Notes: a model not told the origin generated them from the letters alone. A DNA stretch of 64,000 nt from Thalassospira sp. MCCC 1A01428 (GCF_002115825.1 NZ_JFJZ01000009.1:1-64000), one strand, 5' to 3'. Shown: positions 24,125-33,650, counted from the stretch's first letter. Made by a program: numbers and translations.

Positions 24125-25183
24125 TCAGGACGGCGAAACGACCAATAACCACGGAGTAATTTCGCGTACAATCGCATTGTGCGCCCGTGCGATACCCCGA
24201 AGGGCCGCGACCGGGTTGTGCAGGTTATAAACCCCGGTTACAGGATGCATCGAAAGCTCATTACTGGTGACAACTATTTTGCCGCTATAATAACGTCTTA
24301 ACTGATCAACGACTTCACCCAGTGGCTGATCCTGCGCGATAAGCTGATTACGACGCCAGGGTGCAATATCTCCCTTGCTGACATCGTGGCGCTTTACGCC
24401 CCCTGCCCAGCCAACCCGCGCACTTTGGCCTGATTTTAGCAATTCCGATATGGCTGGTTGCACACGCATATTATCAACCTGAACCAAGCCATGAGCAACG
24501 GAAACGGTGGTACTGCCAATATTATCGCTGACATCAAAACCGGTGCCAAGCACGGTCACATTTACCGCATCGGATCGAACCTGAAACGGGCGGTCAGGGT
24601 TGTGGGTTACTTCAAAAAATGCTTCACCATTTAACAGTGTTACATGCCGTTTCCTGGCCTCAAATTTCACGCGAATGGCTGTTTCAGGTGCCAGTACAAC
24701 CTGGCTGCCATCTGCCAGCGAAATAGTTTCAATTTCACCGCTGCCGGTTCTGTAATCTGCCTGTATTCGGGTTATAAGGTCGGGTGCCATAACAGCGGTA
24801 ACCAGGGTTGCCGCGATTGCCGCACCGACAAGCACGTATTTGCGCAAGCGGGATGCTTTTTTCCGGGTAAAACGGCTGCGTGCATCGACGATTGCATTTT
24901 GTTGTTCTGGTGCGTTCTCCGTGCGAGATGCGCGCGATTGGTCCAGATATTTTTGCCAGTCACTATCTGGTTGCGGCGGGATGCAGGCCATTAGCCCTGC
25001 CGTTTTTTGAATGGATTGCCAAGCCTGACCATGATGCGGGTTTTGGTTTAGCCATTCATCAAATTGGGCATGCAGCGCGTGATCTTGCGGGTCTTCCTGC
25101 AACAAAATCAGCCAGTCGGCCGCTTCTTTCAAGATCCGTTTTTGCACATGATCCTGGATAACTGCATCATCTTTGCCTGTCAT
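24125..25183 (-). CDS. FecR-family anti-sigma factor/regulator
   Basis: A 352-residue single-pass inner-membrane regulator. The cytoplasmic N-terminus (EAADWLILLQEDPQDHALHA, then FDEWLNQNPHHGQAWQSIQ) is the DUF4880 anti-sigma region. A membrane helix follows at about 120-140 (YVLVGAAIAATLVTAVMAPD), then the periplasmic FecR domain (IETISLADGSQVVLAPETAI and later). It ends with an STN-like segment (QPLGEVVDQLRRYYSGKIVV). It holds or activates the sigma factor encoded 144 bases upstream when the receptor is loaded. Confidence 0.9.
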   Translation of the reverse strand: MTGKDDAVIQDHVQKRILKEAADWLILLQEDPQDHALHAQFDEWLNQNPHHGQAWQSIQKTAGLMACIPPQPDSDWQKYLDQSRASRTENAPEQQNAIVDARSRFTRKKASRLRKYVLVGAAIAATLVTAVMAPDLITRIQADYRTGSGEIETISLADGSQVVLAPETAIRVKFEARKRHVTLLNGEAFFEVTHNPDRPFQVRSDAVNVTVLGTGFDVSDNIGSTTVSVAHGLVQVDNMRVQPAISELLKSGQSARVGWAGGVKRHDVSKGDIAPWRRNQLIAQDQPLGEVVDQLRRYYSGKIVVTSNELSMHPVTGVYNLHNPVAALRGIARAHNAIVREITPWLLVVSPS

Positions 25184-25327
25184 CTCTTTACCCTAATTTC
25201 ACCGATAGCCAGGCTGCATTACTTTGATGATTTAAAATGCCCCACACTTTATAGACGTTTGGCGTTGATGTTTTTCTATAATATTGTTTCAGGTTGCGAC
25301 GAAAATTTTTTAACCGGGCCGCCTGTT

Positions 25328-25858
25328 TTACGGCCATTCCAGCCGTTCCCTGCAATGTGCAACCCCTTCGGCGATTAGTTTGTGCGCTAATGGCACCGAG
25401 ATATTAAGATATGTCGCAATTTCGCGCAGTTTGGCACCGCCAAAACGATGCATTTCACAGGCGATGCGTGTGCGTTCGGGAAGTTCGGCCAATGCCGCTT
25501 TCATACGGGTAAATTCATCATTATAAAGGGCGATGGTTTCCGGATCGGGGGCATCGGCGGGTAAATATCGAATAGCATCGTCATAATCGCCTGCTTTGGT
25601 CATACGACATTCGCGGGCATGGCTGCGTTTGCTATCAAGCGCCAAATTACGAACAATCCGATAAAGATATCCGGTCGCATCCTCTAACAGGCGGTTGTTT
25701 GATGCCTCGTCAAAACGAAGCCATGCTTCCTGCACCAGGTCTTCGGCATGTATCGCGTTGCCAATAATTGTGCGGGCATAATTGATCAACGCCGGGCGCT
25801 GGCGCATAAAAAGCATCAAGGATGTTGATTTACCAGTCAAACTGCGCCTGCCCTGCAC
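25328..25858 (-). CDS. FecI-like ECF sigma factor
   Basis: A 176-residue extracytoplasmic-function sigma factor. Region 2 is LINYARTIIGNAIHAEDLVQ and EAWLRFDEA; region 4 is ELPERTRIACEMHRFGGAKL and REIATYLNISVPLAHKLIAEG. It should direct RNA polymerase to the receptor gene when FecR signals. The apparent start is GTG at 25858, and ATG 25816 is an alternative; neither has a strong ribosome binding site. The Fur box at 25917-25935 lies just upstream, so low iron should switch the gene on. Confidence 0.88.
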   Translation of the reverse strand: MQGRRSLTGKSTSLMLFMRQRPALINYARTIIGNAIHAEDLVQEAWLRFDEASNNRLLEDATGYLYRIVRNLALDSKRSHARECRMTKAGDYDDAIRYLPADAPDPETIALYNDEFTRMKAALAELPERTRIACEMHRFGGAKLREIATYLNISVPLAHKLIAEGVAHCRERLEWP

Positions 25859-25916
25859 GAAGGTAACGGGGCCAGTCCCCGGGACTTTTCCTTCTGACAG
25901 GAGGCTTATCGCAAAT

Positions 25917-25935
25917 GATATTGATTATCAATATC
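25917..25935. promoter_or_regulatory. Fur box upstream of the fecI-like gene
   Basis: GATATTGAT-T-ATCAATATC is a perfect 9-1-9 palindrome. It matches the classical Fur consensus GATAATGAT-A-ATCATTATC at 16 of the 18 arm positions. It lies about 60 bases upstream of the sigma factor start. Some alphaproteobacteria use RirA or Irr instead of Fur for iron, so the presence of such a canonical box hints at an iron-sensing Fur here. Confidence 0.75.
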
Positions 25936-26069
25936 CTTATTGCTGTTTACGGGCAGCTTTTCAATATGGATGCAGTAAGGTTTTGTAAAATCGAAAGAAT
26001 GCCAGATCCGGTTTATGCCAGCATAGATTTAAGGTCTTGCGACAAACCGGATCGGGCATAGAGTTATGG

Positions 26070-27014
26070 TTATGTTTTGTTCCTGGATGACCTTTGAACC
26101 CGGTTTCTGAGGATACCTATTCCTTCGACTTCGAGTTCGACGACATCGCCATCTTCAAGAAATTCGAAACGCTCCAGGCCACAGCCGTCATTAACCGTCC
26201 CTGAACCAATGATCTCGCCAGGATGTAGTGTTTCGTCCTGTGAAATAAACGCGATCATTTCATCAAAACCGTGCAAGATGGGTGCCGTTGATGTATCGGT
26301 CACAACTTTGCCGTTGATCCGCGCTACGGTACGCAGATTATGCGGATCGGGAATTTCATCACGTGTGACGATCACCGGACCAAACACATTCCCGCCATCA
26401 AAACTTTTGCCCTTTGCCGGGCCGAGCCACCCGGCCATTTCGCGTAATTGTGTGTCCCGGGCTGAGAAATCGTTGAATATTGTATAGCCAAATACGTGGT
26501 TAAGGGCCTCCGCGCGATCAATATTACGTCCCCGTTTGCCAATCACTGCGGCAACTTCAAGTTCGTAATCCATATAGTCGCTATAACCGGGCCAGATCAC
26601 ATCGGCATCATGGCCAAGAACAGAAAATCGGTTGGTAATGTAAAAGATCGGTTGCCGGCGATAGACCTCTGTAACTTCGCCTTCTGCAAAGCCGGGATCA
26701 GGTTCGCCTGCCAATACAGCACCAAGGCGGTGCATTCCGTTAGGTGCGTTGGCAATGTGGCGCGGAAAGCTGGAAGCATCGCGAATTTGGCGGGGCTCTG
26801 GCAATGGCGCAAGCAGTCTAACGTCGGAAACAGCATACTGTGGTGCTGTCGTTGCGGCGTTTTGTGCACGATCCAGACCAGCCTCTCCGGCATCAATCAA
26901 TGCAAGCATCGACATCAACTCAGGCGCACCTGACGCAGTCAGATCCAGCAGTTTGTCATCTGTTACCAATCCAAGCCGGGCGCCATTTCCGGCATCAAAT
27001 GTTGCCAGTTTCAT
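26070..27014 (-). CDS. Fumarylacetoacetate hydrolase-family protein
   Basis: A 314-residue enzyme of the FAH superfamily, which hydrolyses or decarboxylates ring-cleavage-type dioxo acids. The catalytic core is visible as MDYELEVAAVIGKRGRNIDR (metal-binding acidic residues), FNDFSARDTQLREM, AKGKSFDGGNVFGPVIVTRD and LHPGEIIGSGTVNDGCGLER. ATG 27014 follows AAGGAGAAAG. It is the last gene of the TRAP operon, 11 bases behind the cyclase gene. Together they suggest uptake of a carboxylated ring compound followed by ring opening and cleavage; this is inference. Confidence 0.85.
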   Translation of the reverse strand: MKLATFDAGNGARLGLVTDDKLLDLTASGAPELMSMLALIDAGEAGLDRAQNAATTAPQYAVSDVRLLAPLPEPRQIRDASSFPRHIANAPNGMHRLGAVLAGEPDPGFAEGEVTEVYRRQPIFYITNRFSVLGHDADVIWPGYSDYMDYELEVAAVIGKRGRNIDRAEALNHVFGYTIFNDFSARDTQLREMAGWLGPAKGKSFDGGNVFGPVIVTRDEIPDPHNLRTVARINGKVVTDTSTAPILHGFDEMIAFISQDETLHPGEIIGSGTVNDGCGLERFEFLEDGDVVELEVEGIGILRNRVQRSSRNKT

Positions 27015-27025
27015 AACTTTCTCCT

Positions 27026-27796
27026 TCAATCTCGAATAATTGCAACGGGGCGACACCAACCGGCACTTGCCCCGGTAATTTTTACGGGAAAACTGATTAC
27101 CTCGAACCCGGTATCAGGCAGGGTTTCAAGATTGGCCAACTTCTCGATCTGACAATAGGCGCGTTCCATGCCGGCGCGGTGCCCTTCCCAAATCAGGTCG
27201 GCATTGCCGGTTTTTGCAACACGTTGTGCAGTATGAACAAACGGGGCGTCCCAGCTCCAGGCGTCGGTTCCGCAAATACGAACACCCTGTTCCGTAAGAT
27301 AAAGGGTGGCTTCCCGGCCCATACCGCACCCCGAAGGAACATATTGCGGCGTCCCCCAGGCAGCGGCGGCCGCGGTATTTACCAAAACTATATCTCCGGG
27401 GGATAACGTATGACCAATCCGCCTGAGTTCGTCTTTAATCTCGTTGGCTGTCACAACATGGCCATCCGGCTTGGTCCGAAAATCAAGTTTGACGCCCGCC
27501 CCCATGAACCATTCAAGTGGCACTTCGTCGATTGTGATTGCCCGTGCGCCGCCATCCATTGTCGAATGATAATGGTAGGGTGCGTCGACATGAGTGCCAT
27601 TGTGGGTGGAGATATGGGCCATTTCAACGGCCCAGCCTTCGCCCCCCGGAAGCTGGTCCTGGCTTACTCCGGGGAAAAACTCCAGCAGATCCTTCGCCGT
27701 TTCATCGTGGCGGGAATATTCAATTTGTGGTGCCAGGCCCGGCGGGTCTGCATAGGTAGTGTTTTCAAGTGGACGGGCAAGATCAATAATACGCAT
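27026..27796 (-). CDS. Cyclase-family (kynurenine formamidase-like) metal hydrolase
   Basis: A 256-residue protein of the cyclase/KynB superfamily. The metal-binding signature is ISTHNGTHVDAPYHYHSTMD. Other anchors are IDLARPLENTTYADPP at the start and GDIVLVNTAAAAAWG in the core. Family members hydrolyse N-formyl or lactam/cyclic amide bonds. The start is ATG 27796, or TTG 27811, which would overlap the permease stop as TTGA and be coupled. It lies between the TRAP permease and FAH genes. No tryptophan-catabolism genes are near, so a kynurenine role is not supported. Confidence 0.82.
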   Translation of the reverse strand: MRIIDLARPLENTTYADPPGLAPQIEYSRHDETAKDLLEFFPGVSQDQLPGGEGWAVEMAHISTHNGTHVDAPYHYHSTMDGGARAITIDEVPLEWFMGAGVKLDFRTKPDGHVVTANEIKDELRRIGHTLSPGDIVLVNTAAAAAWGTPQYVPSGCGMGREATLYLTEQGVRICGTDAWSWDAPFVHTAQRVAKTGNADLIWEGHRAGMERAYCQIEKLANLETLPDTGFEVISFPVKITGASAGWCRPVAIIRD

Positions 27797-27807
27797 GACG
27801 TGGTCTT

Positions 27808-29130
27808 TCAAAATTTAAGCAGGGCAAGTGTTATTGACGGGAACAGGATGACCAGCACCAGCACCAGGGCCATAATGGCGGCAAAGGGTGCAGCACCACG
27901 AAATACATGGCCAAGATTGATCCCCTTGTCGCGCAGGGTTGCCTGTACGACAAAAACCGACAAACCAAGCGGTGGTGTTAATAGGCCAATTTCCACAGCC
28001 AGGACCGTGACCAGACCAAAATGAACCGGCTGAATGCCCAATTGCTGGGCAATGGGAAATGCAAGTGGCACTGTCACCAGCATGATGGAGGAAGAATCAA
28101 GTACGGTGCCCATGAACATGAGCAGCAGACTGTAGAGAAACAGAAATCCAAGCGGCCCGATCCCTGCCCCAATCGCCCATTGGGTGATGGATTGCGGCAC
28201 GCCGGAAAATCCCAACATGCGTCCATAAATCGATGCCCCGACAATAAGGAAACACACTGCCGCCGTAACGTGGCCGGTTTGCTGGGCGATTTTCCATCCC
28301 GCACGCAACCCGATCCGGCGCATTGCAATACCAATCCCCAGCGCCATAAAGGCACCGATGGCACCGGCTTCCGTAGGGGTAAAGAAGCCAAGATAAATTC
28401 CGGCAAGGACGATCCCGGCGAGAAGAAGAACCGGTAAAATCAACCAGCCCGACGTTTCTGTTTCAGTTTGGCCCTGGGCAAAGGCATCATCGTCAGAAAC
28501 AATTTGCGTGAATTTTTCCGGGCGGAATTTCCCTAGCAAATTGAGGTAAATAATATAGGCCAGTGTCAGCAGCAGCCCCGGTCCGACGCCACCGACAAAC
28601 AGATCGCCAACTGAGCTGTCCGTCAGGATTGCAAAAAGAATAAGCAACAACGAAGGGGGAATAAGCATTCCAAGGACAGATGAGCCTGCAACAAGACCAA
28701 CTGCAAGTGAACGATCTGTTCCGGCACGAACCATTTCCGGAACAGCAACACGGGCAAAGACCGCTGCCGAGGCAATGGAAATACCTGTGATTGCGGCAAA
28801 AATTGCGTTCGACAATACAGTTGCGATGCTTAACCCGGCACGCCAGCGCCGCAATGTACGGGCGATAATGGCAAATGTATCCCTTCCCAGCCCGGATTCC
28901 GCAACCGTAAGCCCCATAAGGACAAATAGCGGGACAACACCGAACGTATATTCGGCGATACTGTCACTTGCAGAAAGGGCGACAAAGTTAAGCGCCAGCT
29001 TTAATTGTCCGGTAAGGGCCCACATTCCGAGAAGGGAAATGCCCGCCAATGCAATTGCAACGTAAATACCGGCATAAATCGCAATGCCGATCCCGATCAG
29101 GGATAAATAGCCGATCATAAGATGGTCCAT
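27808..29130 (-). CDS. TRAP transporter large permease (DctM)
   Basis: A 440-residue inner-membrane protein with about 12 hydrophobic helices, the ion-coupled channel of a tripartite ATP-independent transporter. Family marks include AEYTFGVVPLFVLMGLTV and GSSVLGMLIPPSLLLILFAI near the middle, and VTVLAVEIGLLTPPLGLSVF near the end. Its ATG overlaps the stop of the small permease gene as TGATG. Confidence 0.92.
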   Translation of the reverse strand: MDHLMIGYLSLIGIGIAIYAGIYVAIALAGISLLGMWALTGQLKLALNFVALSASDSIAEYTFGVVPLFVLMGLTVAESGLGRDTFAIIARTLRRWRAGLSIATVLSNAIFAAITGISIASAAVFARVAVPEMVRAGTDRSLAVGLVAGSSVLGMLIPPSLLLILFAILTDSSVGDLFVGGVGPGLLLTLAYIIYLNLLGKFRPEKFTQIVSDDDAFAQGQTETETSGWLILPVLLLAGIVLAGIYLGFFTPTEAGAIGAFMALGIGIAMRRIGLRAGWKIAQQTGHVTAAVCFLIVGASIYGRMLGFSGVPQSITQWAIGAGIGPLGFLFLYSLLLMFMGTVLDSSSIMLVTVPLAFPIAQQLGIQPVHFGLVTVLAVEIGLLTPPLGLSVFVVQATLRDKGINLGHVFRGAAPFAAIMALVLVLVILFPSITLALLKF

Positions 29131-29693
29131 CAGCGACCTCCCGGCAAACGGCGGGCGGCAATGACGGCAGCCAGCGCAAATGACAGCGCCAACAGCATGG
29201 CACCTAGCGCTATGATCAGCAGAAAAGGCCAGACCGGCATCTGAAAATGACCGGAAATTCCTTCGGTCTCGCCACTTTTCCAGACAAGCAGAACTCTCGG
29301 CCAGATCGCCCAGGCAAGGGTAATGCTAAATGCCATGCCGCATAGCTGGGCAAGCATATCCATCAGAATGGATATGCGCGGGAAGCTCTCGGCAACCATC
29401 AGCATGATGCCGTTGGACCGGATCATTTCTCCGCACCGGTGTGTGTGCGCAATCTGCAGAAATACGATCCCGACAATGGAATATTTGACCATTTCCGGAA
29501 CCCCCGAAATCGGCGCCAGAAACAGGTTGCGACCGACAACATCGGCAAGAATCAGAACCATCAATAACAGGATCCATGCCGTTGCCATGATATTTGTAAC
29601 AATCATTAAACTGTCGGCAAAACGAACCAGGAGGGACGGAGACAAGTCACCGTCCCTATCCCCGTTTGCCTTGTTATGGGCAACGGATGTCAT
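29130..29693 (-). CDS. TRAP transporter small permease (DctQ)
   Basis: A 187-residue four-helix inner-membrane protein that holds the large permease in position. Helices are visible at TNIMATAWILLLMVLILADV, VKYSIVGIVFLQIAH, ISILMDMLAQLCGMAFSITL and FLLIIALGAMLLALSFALAA. Its start overlaps the binding-protein stop as ATGA. Confidence 0.9.
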   Translation of the reverse strand: MTSVAHNKANGDRDGDLSPSLLVRFADSLMIVTNIMATAWILLLMVLILADVVGRNLFLAPISGVPEMVKYSIVGIVFLQIAHTHRCGEMIRSNGIMLMVAESFPRISILMDMLAQLCGMAFSITLAWAIWPRVLLVWKSGETEGISGHFQMPVWPFLLIIALGAMLLALSFALAAVIAARRLPGGR

Positions 29694-30754
29694 TTTACCG
29701 ACCAGTCCCGTGGCAGTTTTACACCTGCATCCTTCAGGTGCTGGATATAGGTGTTGATAACTTCTGTTCCCGGAAGGCCCAGATCATCCTGTTCATGGGC
29801 CCAGTTTTGGGCAATAGGGGGTAAGGCGTTGGCCCATGCTTCACGCTCGGACGCAGGAAGCTCGGTAATTGTCGCCCCCCCTTTTTCCATCGTGGCAAAA
29901 GCGTTTTTAACGCGTTCCTCCAACCCGGTCCGATAGGCCGCGGCGAAAGCCTTGACCCCTGTGCGAAAGGCAGCCTGTACAGGCTCTGGCTGGCTTTCAA
30001 ACCAGCTTTTGCTAACAGCAATACCACCGGCATATTGGGCGCCGAAATGGGTGCGCGTGACATAAGGGGCCACTTCGTAAAGTTTGGCAGCAGAGGCGGC
30101 AGTGGGAAACACAATGACGCCATCGGCAACGCCGGTCTGAATATCGTTATAATAGGTGGTCAGGTTGCCTGAAACTCCGACCGCACCGGTATTTTCCAAC
30201 CAGGTAACGGCAGAACCGGGAGCATTGATTTTCTTGCCTTCCATATCTTTCAACGACGTGACGGGAAATTTCGTCATCAAAAGGTAATCTTCAAGGCCAA
30301 AGGCACCACCAAGATATTCCAGATCATGGTTTTCCCAAAGGGTACGCATTCCTGGAATTTCATCATGCATCTGGTCGACGGTTTTTAAGACAAGGTCAAC
30401 GTCATCTGAGCCGAACGGGGTAACATAGGTTACGTTTTGTAGCGAAAGGTTGGATGGTTCAAACAAAGTTGAAACAATGCCAACTTGGGCCAGGCCAAAT
30501 TCAATTGTTTCAAGTGCACCCCCTGGTTTGGCGAGGGTGCCGCCATAGGCCTCGTTCCAGTTGATTGTATAATCGGTGCCTTCCAAGGCGGCATTGACCG
30601 AGGGAATAAACGTTTCCGACAGAGTCTTGACCCATAGGAAAACCGGAGGATGACCGGCAACCGTTGTGACATTAATTTCTTCGGCGTAGGAAATTGTCGG
30701 CATCAAGGTGAAAGCAAGTGCCGCAATTGCGGCACGTATTGGTGTTCGTTGCAT
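29690..30754 (-). CDS. TRAP transporter substrate-binding protein (DctP type)
   Basis: A 354-residue periplasmic protein with a Sec signal peptide (MQRTPIRAAIAALAFTLMPT, cleavage after SYA). It shows the DctP-fold features INWNEAYGGTLAKPGGALET, KTVDQMHDEIPGMRTLW and KINAPGSAVTWLENTGAVGV. It captures an organic acid for the DctQM pair. ATG 30754 follows GGAGGAAAAAA. I cannot tell the ligand; the downstream cyclase and FAH enzymes suggest a cyclic carboxylate. Confidence 0.9.
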   Translation of the reverse strand: MQRTPIRAAIAALAFTLMPTISYAEEINVTTVAGHPPVFLWVKTLSETFIPSVNAALEGTDYTINWNEAYGGTLAKPGGALETIEFGLAQVGIVSTLFEPSNLSLQNVTYVTPFGSDDVDLVLKTVDQMHDEIPGMRTLWENHDLEYLGGAFGLEDYLLMTKFPVTSLKDMEGKKINAPGSAVTWLENTGAVGVSGNLTTYYNDIQTGVADGVIVFPTAASAAKLYEVAPYVTRTHFGAQYAGGIAVSKSWFESQPEPVQAAFRTGVKAFAAAYRTGLEERVKNAFATMEKGGATITELPASEREAWANALPPIAQNWAHEQDDLGLPGTEVINTYIQHLKDAGVKLPRDWSVK

Positions 30755-30826
30755 TATTTTTTCCTCCCATTGCGTCAGCAAGAAACTTTGGGCAAACTTG
30801 TTCTGACAACAAAACTATCTGGACGT

Positions 30827-31549
30827 ATGTATAAAATGTCAAGAGAAACAAAAGAACCTGCCGCAACATCGCAAAAACCCGTCCCTACCGTGGATGGCAG
30901 ATTGCTGCGGGGAGAAGCCACACGGGATCGCGTTCTGGATGCGGCGGAGCGATGTTTCGCCCAGGACGGCTTTGACGGTATTTCGATCCGTCAGGTCGCA
31001 ACAGAAGCAGGCGTGACATTGGGTGTGGTCGGATTCCATGGGGGTTCGAAGAATGAATTGTTTCGCACTGTACTGGCACGGCGGGTTGAAACCCTGAATG
31101 CTGCACGACAGAGCCGGTTACAAAAATTGAAAGAAACGTCTGACAGCATGACGATCGAGGCGATTGTTGATGCTTATGTGGCGCCCTATCTGGAATATGC
31201 GTCTGGCGGTGATGCGCAATGGCGGGCTTATGCTAAATTAATCGCCCGGATTGCATCGGACGACCGGTACTATCCTCACATTCGGGAACTTTACGATCCG
31301 GTTGCGATTGAATTTCTGGAAGCATTGTTGCCGCTAAGCCCTGGTCTTAGCCGGGAAACACTCGCCACATTGCTAACGCTTAGCGTGGCAAGTCTATTGT
31401 CCATCGTTGCCAGTCGGTCACGCATTGCCGGTTTGGCAGGAACAGATGTAATTCCACCATTACCGATTGCGTACCGTGAGACGATTGTCAGTTTTTGTGC
31501 GGGTGGTATTCGGGCAGTGGATCAAATGAAAAATGATAACAATGGGTAA
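30827..31549 (+). CDS. TetR-family transcriptional regulator
   Basis: A 240-residue regulator, or 237 if ATG 30836 is used. The N-terminal HTH is RDRVLDAAERCFAQDGFDGI followed by SIRQVATEAGVTLGVVGFHG. The long C-terminal half (about 180 residues) is the ligand-binding and dimerisation domain with YAKLIARIASDDRYYPHIRE. It diverges from the TRAP operon 72 bases away, so it is its likely repressor. A poorly conserved 30-residue arm precedes the HTH. Confidence 0.85.
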   Translation: MYKMSRETKEPAATSQKPVPTVDGRLLRGEATRDRVLDAAERCFAQDGFDGISIRQVATEAGVTLGVVGFHGGSKNELFRTVLARRVETLNAARQSRLQKLKETSDSMTIEAIVDAYVAPYLEYASGGDAQWRAYAKLIARIASDDRYYPHIRELYDPVAIEFLEALLPLSPGLSRETLATLLTLSVASLLSIVASRSRIAGLAGTDVIPPLPIAYRETIVSFCAGGIRAVDQMKNDNNG

Positions 31550-32375
31550 GGACGGGGTGCTTGACTGCCGGTCTTGCCGGGTAATTTTAAAGCTGCAATT
31601 GTTCCATTTGGGTTTATGGTTTTAAAGTTCGACCAGTTGCCTTGTTAACCGTGCCAAAGATACATCCATGCAGCATGAATGCAAAAAGGTGTCGTCCAAC
31701 GCGGCATAGCATGAATTTTCCATGGATTTACACCGGGGCCGGACGCAGGAATTATTATGCCGTAAACGGTGGCCCTGAACCCTTGAAAAAGCCTTGAAAA
31801 CCCCCGGTTTACAGCTCTTGCGTGACGTCGTCGCATTTCTACTGCCTATTTGACTTAACATTTCTGCCAAATGCAGTTCAATCCGCAATAGATTTTCCAA
31901 TCGCCGGTTTTCATACAAGGCGCACCAAGAGCAGACAATCTGCCAACGATTTACAGAGGGAGACTTCGGGTGCAATTGACAGCCCATAATACAGCCCGTG
32001 CTGTGTGCGGGACTGATCATATATATTTGGGTAATGGCCTGAATATCAGCCGGTCTTATTGCCTTGCTGGCAAAGGAAATGGCAAATTGCGCGCGGGTCC
32101 CCGACCAGAAACAGATTTCGCTTTCGAAAGGGTGCGTATATCGCATCAACTCCATCCTGAACATTCACGCCGGGTTTGTTTCCACATTGGAAATCAGACA
32201 TTGGCTACACCTCGCATCAGGCGTGGTAACGGGGGTTCGCCTCTGACAATGACCCGCCTGCAAACCACTGCAAATGTCCCGTTACTTTCAGGTTCTGTTA
32301 TTGGTAATGCAATACGAATCGGATCGAACAAGGGTCTATGCGCCAGGCACCCCGTAGAAGCCGAGGTATCCGAAC
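31550..32375. other. Long gap upstream of the betaine monooxygenase gene
   Basis: About 830 bases without a supportable gene. A minus-strand frame of 180 codons (31622-32164) and a plus-strand frame of 141 codons (31970-32392) exist. Both are Cys/His/Arg-rich, lack ribosome binding sites and match nothing I know. The stretch may hold the GlxA/GbdR-type control region of the downstream genes, a decayed gene or a non-coding RNA. Confidence 0.4.
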
Positions 32376-33650
32376 ATGCGTTCTTCTTCTGATCTTCAAA
32401 AACTTGTCAATCGCCGCGAAAAAGACAAAAGCCTGGAAGCGCCATTTTATCATTCTTCGGAAATACTTGAGCTTGATATAAGCGCGATATTTGGTCAGCA
32501 CTGGATTTTTGTTGCTGTCGAACCGGAATTGCCCGAGCCTGGCGACTGTGTGACGGTTGAGGTGGGGCGTGCCTCTATTCTTATCCTGCGTGGGGACGAT
32601 ATGGAGGTGCGCGCCTTCCATAACGTATGTCGTCATCGTGGGGCACGTTTGATTGATGAACGTACAACCACCATTGGCAATATCGTTTGTCGTTATCACG
32701 GTTGGACATATAACGAAGATGGCGAACTTATCCTGGCTGAACATATGGGGGCTGGCTTTGACAAAAGCTGTCATGGCCTTAAACCTGTCCATGTGCGTTC
32801 AATTGCAGGGTTGATTTTTATCTGTCTGGCTGAAAATGCACCTGCCGACATTGAAGAAATGGCGCGGGTGATGGAGCCATATCTGGCACCGCATGATCTG
32901 GCAAATTGTAAAATCGCCCATAGCTCGGAACTGATCGAGGAAGGCAACTGGAAGCTGACGATGGAAAACAATCGCGAGTGTTATCACTGCGAGGGAAACC
33001 ATCCGCAATTAACGGTTCCGTTGTCTGAATTTGGCTTTGGGTTCTCGCCTGACGAGTTGGACGAACGGCGCTCGGCTGATGTTAAAAAATACACCGATTC
33101 AATCGAACGTGACCATAAACATTGGGAATCGTGTGGTTTGCCATCAGCTGAGGCAGAACACCTGTCGAATGTAACGGGGTTCCGTACCATGCGCCTGCCC
33201 CTGATGTGGGCCGGTGAATCCCATACACTTGATACCAAGGTTGCATCGAAGAAATTATTGGGCAATTTCACTGACCCCAAACTGGGCGGGTTAAGTTTCT
33301 GGACACATCCCAATTCCTGGCATCATTTCATGAGTGACCACATTGTCACTTTTTCTGTTCTGCCAATTTCACCCGACCGCACATTGGTGCGAACAACCTG
33401 GCTGGTTCATAAAGATGCGATCGAGGGCGAGGATTACTCGCTGGATAACCTGACCCAGGTATGGACCATGACCAACTTGCAAGACGCTATGCTTGTGCGC
33501 CTTGCCCAGCTTGGCAGTGAACAGCCCGCCTACGAGCCCGGCCCCTACTCTACCTTTACGGAACCGCATGTTGAAGCGTTCTGCGACTGGTATATTAACC
33601 GGCTAAAAGATCATTTCGCTGCCAGTAAGACGGGAACCCAAGCCGTATGA
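32376..33650 (+). CDS. gbcA: Rieske monooxygenase alpha subunit, glycine betaine (GbcA-like)
   Basis: A 424-residue Rieske non-heme iron oxygenase that probably demethylates glycine betaine to dimethylglycine and formaldehyde. The Rieske centre ligands are C85-x-H87 (CRHRGARL) and C105-x2-H108 (CRYHGW). The mononuclear iron site is NNRECYHCEGNH with H204 and H209. E201 sits where a bridging Asp is usual, as reported for CntA-type quaternary-amine oxygenases. The reductase gene overlaps its stop. The betaine-type ABC importer, DMG and sarcosine genes downstream support the substrate. Carnitine or stachydrine oxygenases are close relatives, so the symbol is by context. Confidence 0.82.
   Translation: MRSSSDLQKLVNRREKDKSLEAPFYHSSEILELDISAIFGQHWIFVAVEPELPEPGDCVTVEVGRASILILRGDDMEVRAFHNVCRHRGARLIDERTTTIGNIVCRYHGWTYNEDGELILAEHMGAGFDKSCHGLKPVHVRSIAGLIFICLAENAPADIEEMARVMEPYLAPHDLANCKIAHSSELIEEGNWKLTMENNRECYHCEGNHPQLTVPLSEFGFGFSPDELDERRSADVKKYTDSIERDHKHWESCGLPSAEAEHLSNVTGFRTMRLPLMWAGESHTLDTKVASKKLLGNFTDPKLGGLSFWTHPNSWHHFMSDHIVTFSVLPISPDRTLVRTTWLVHKDAIEGEDYSLDNLTQVWTMTNLQDAMLVRLAQLGSEQPAYEPGPYSTFTEPHVEAFCDWYINRLKDHFAASKTGTQAV

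Noticed and set aside
31622-32164. A 180-codon minus-strand frame in the long gap before gbcA
   Set aside because: Composition is Cys-, Arg- and Ser-rich with no recognisable motif, there is no ribosome binding site, and it overlaps another equally weak frame on the plus strand.
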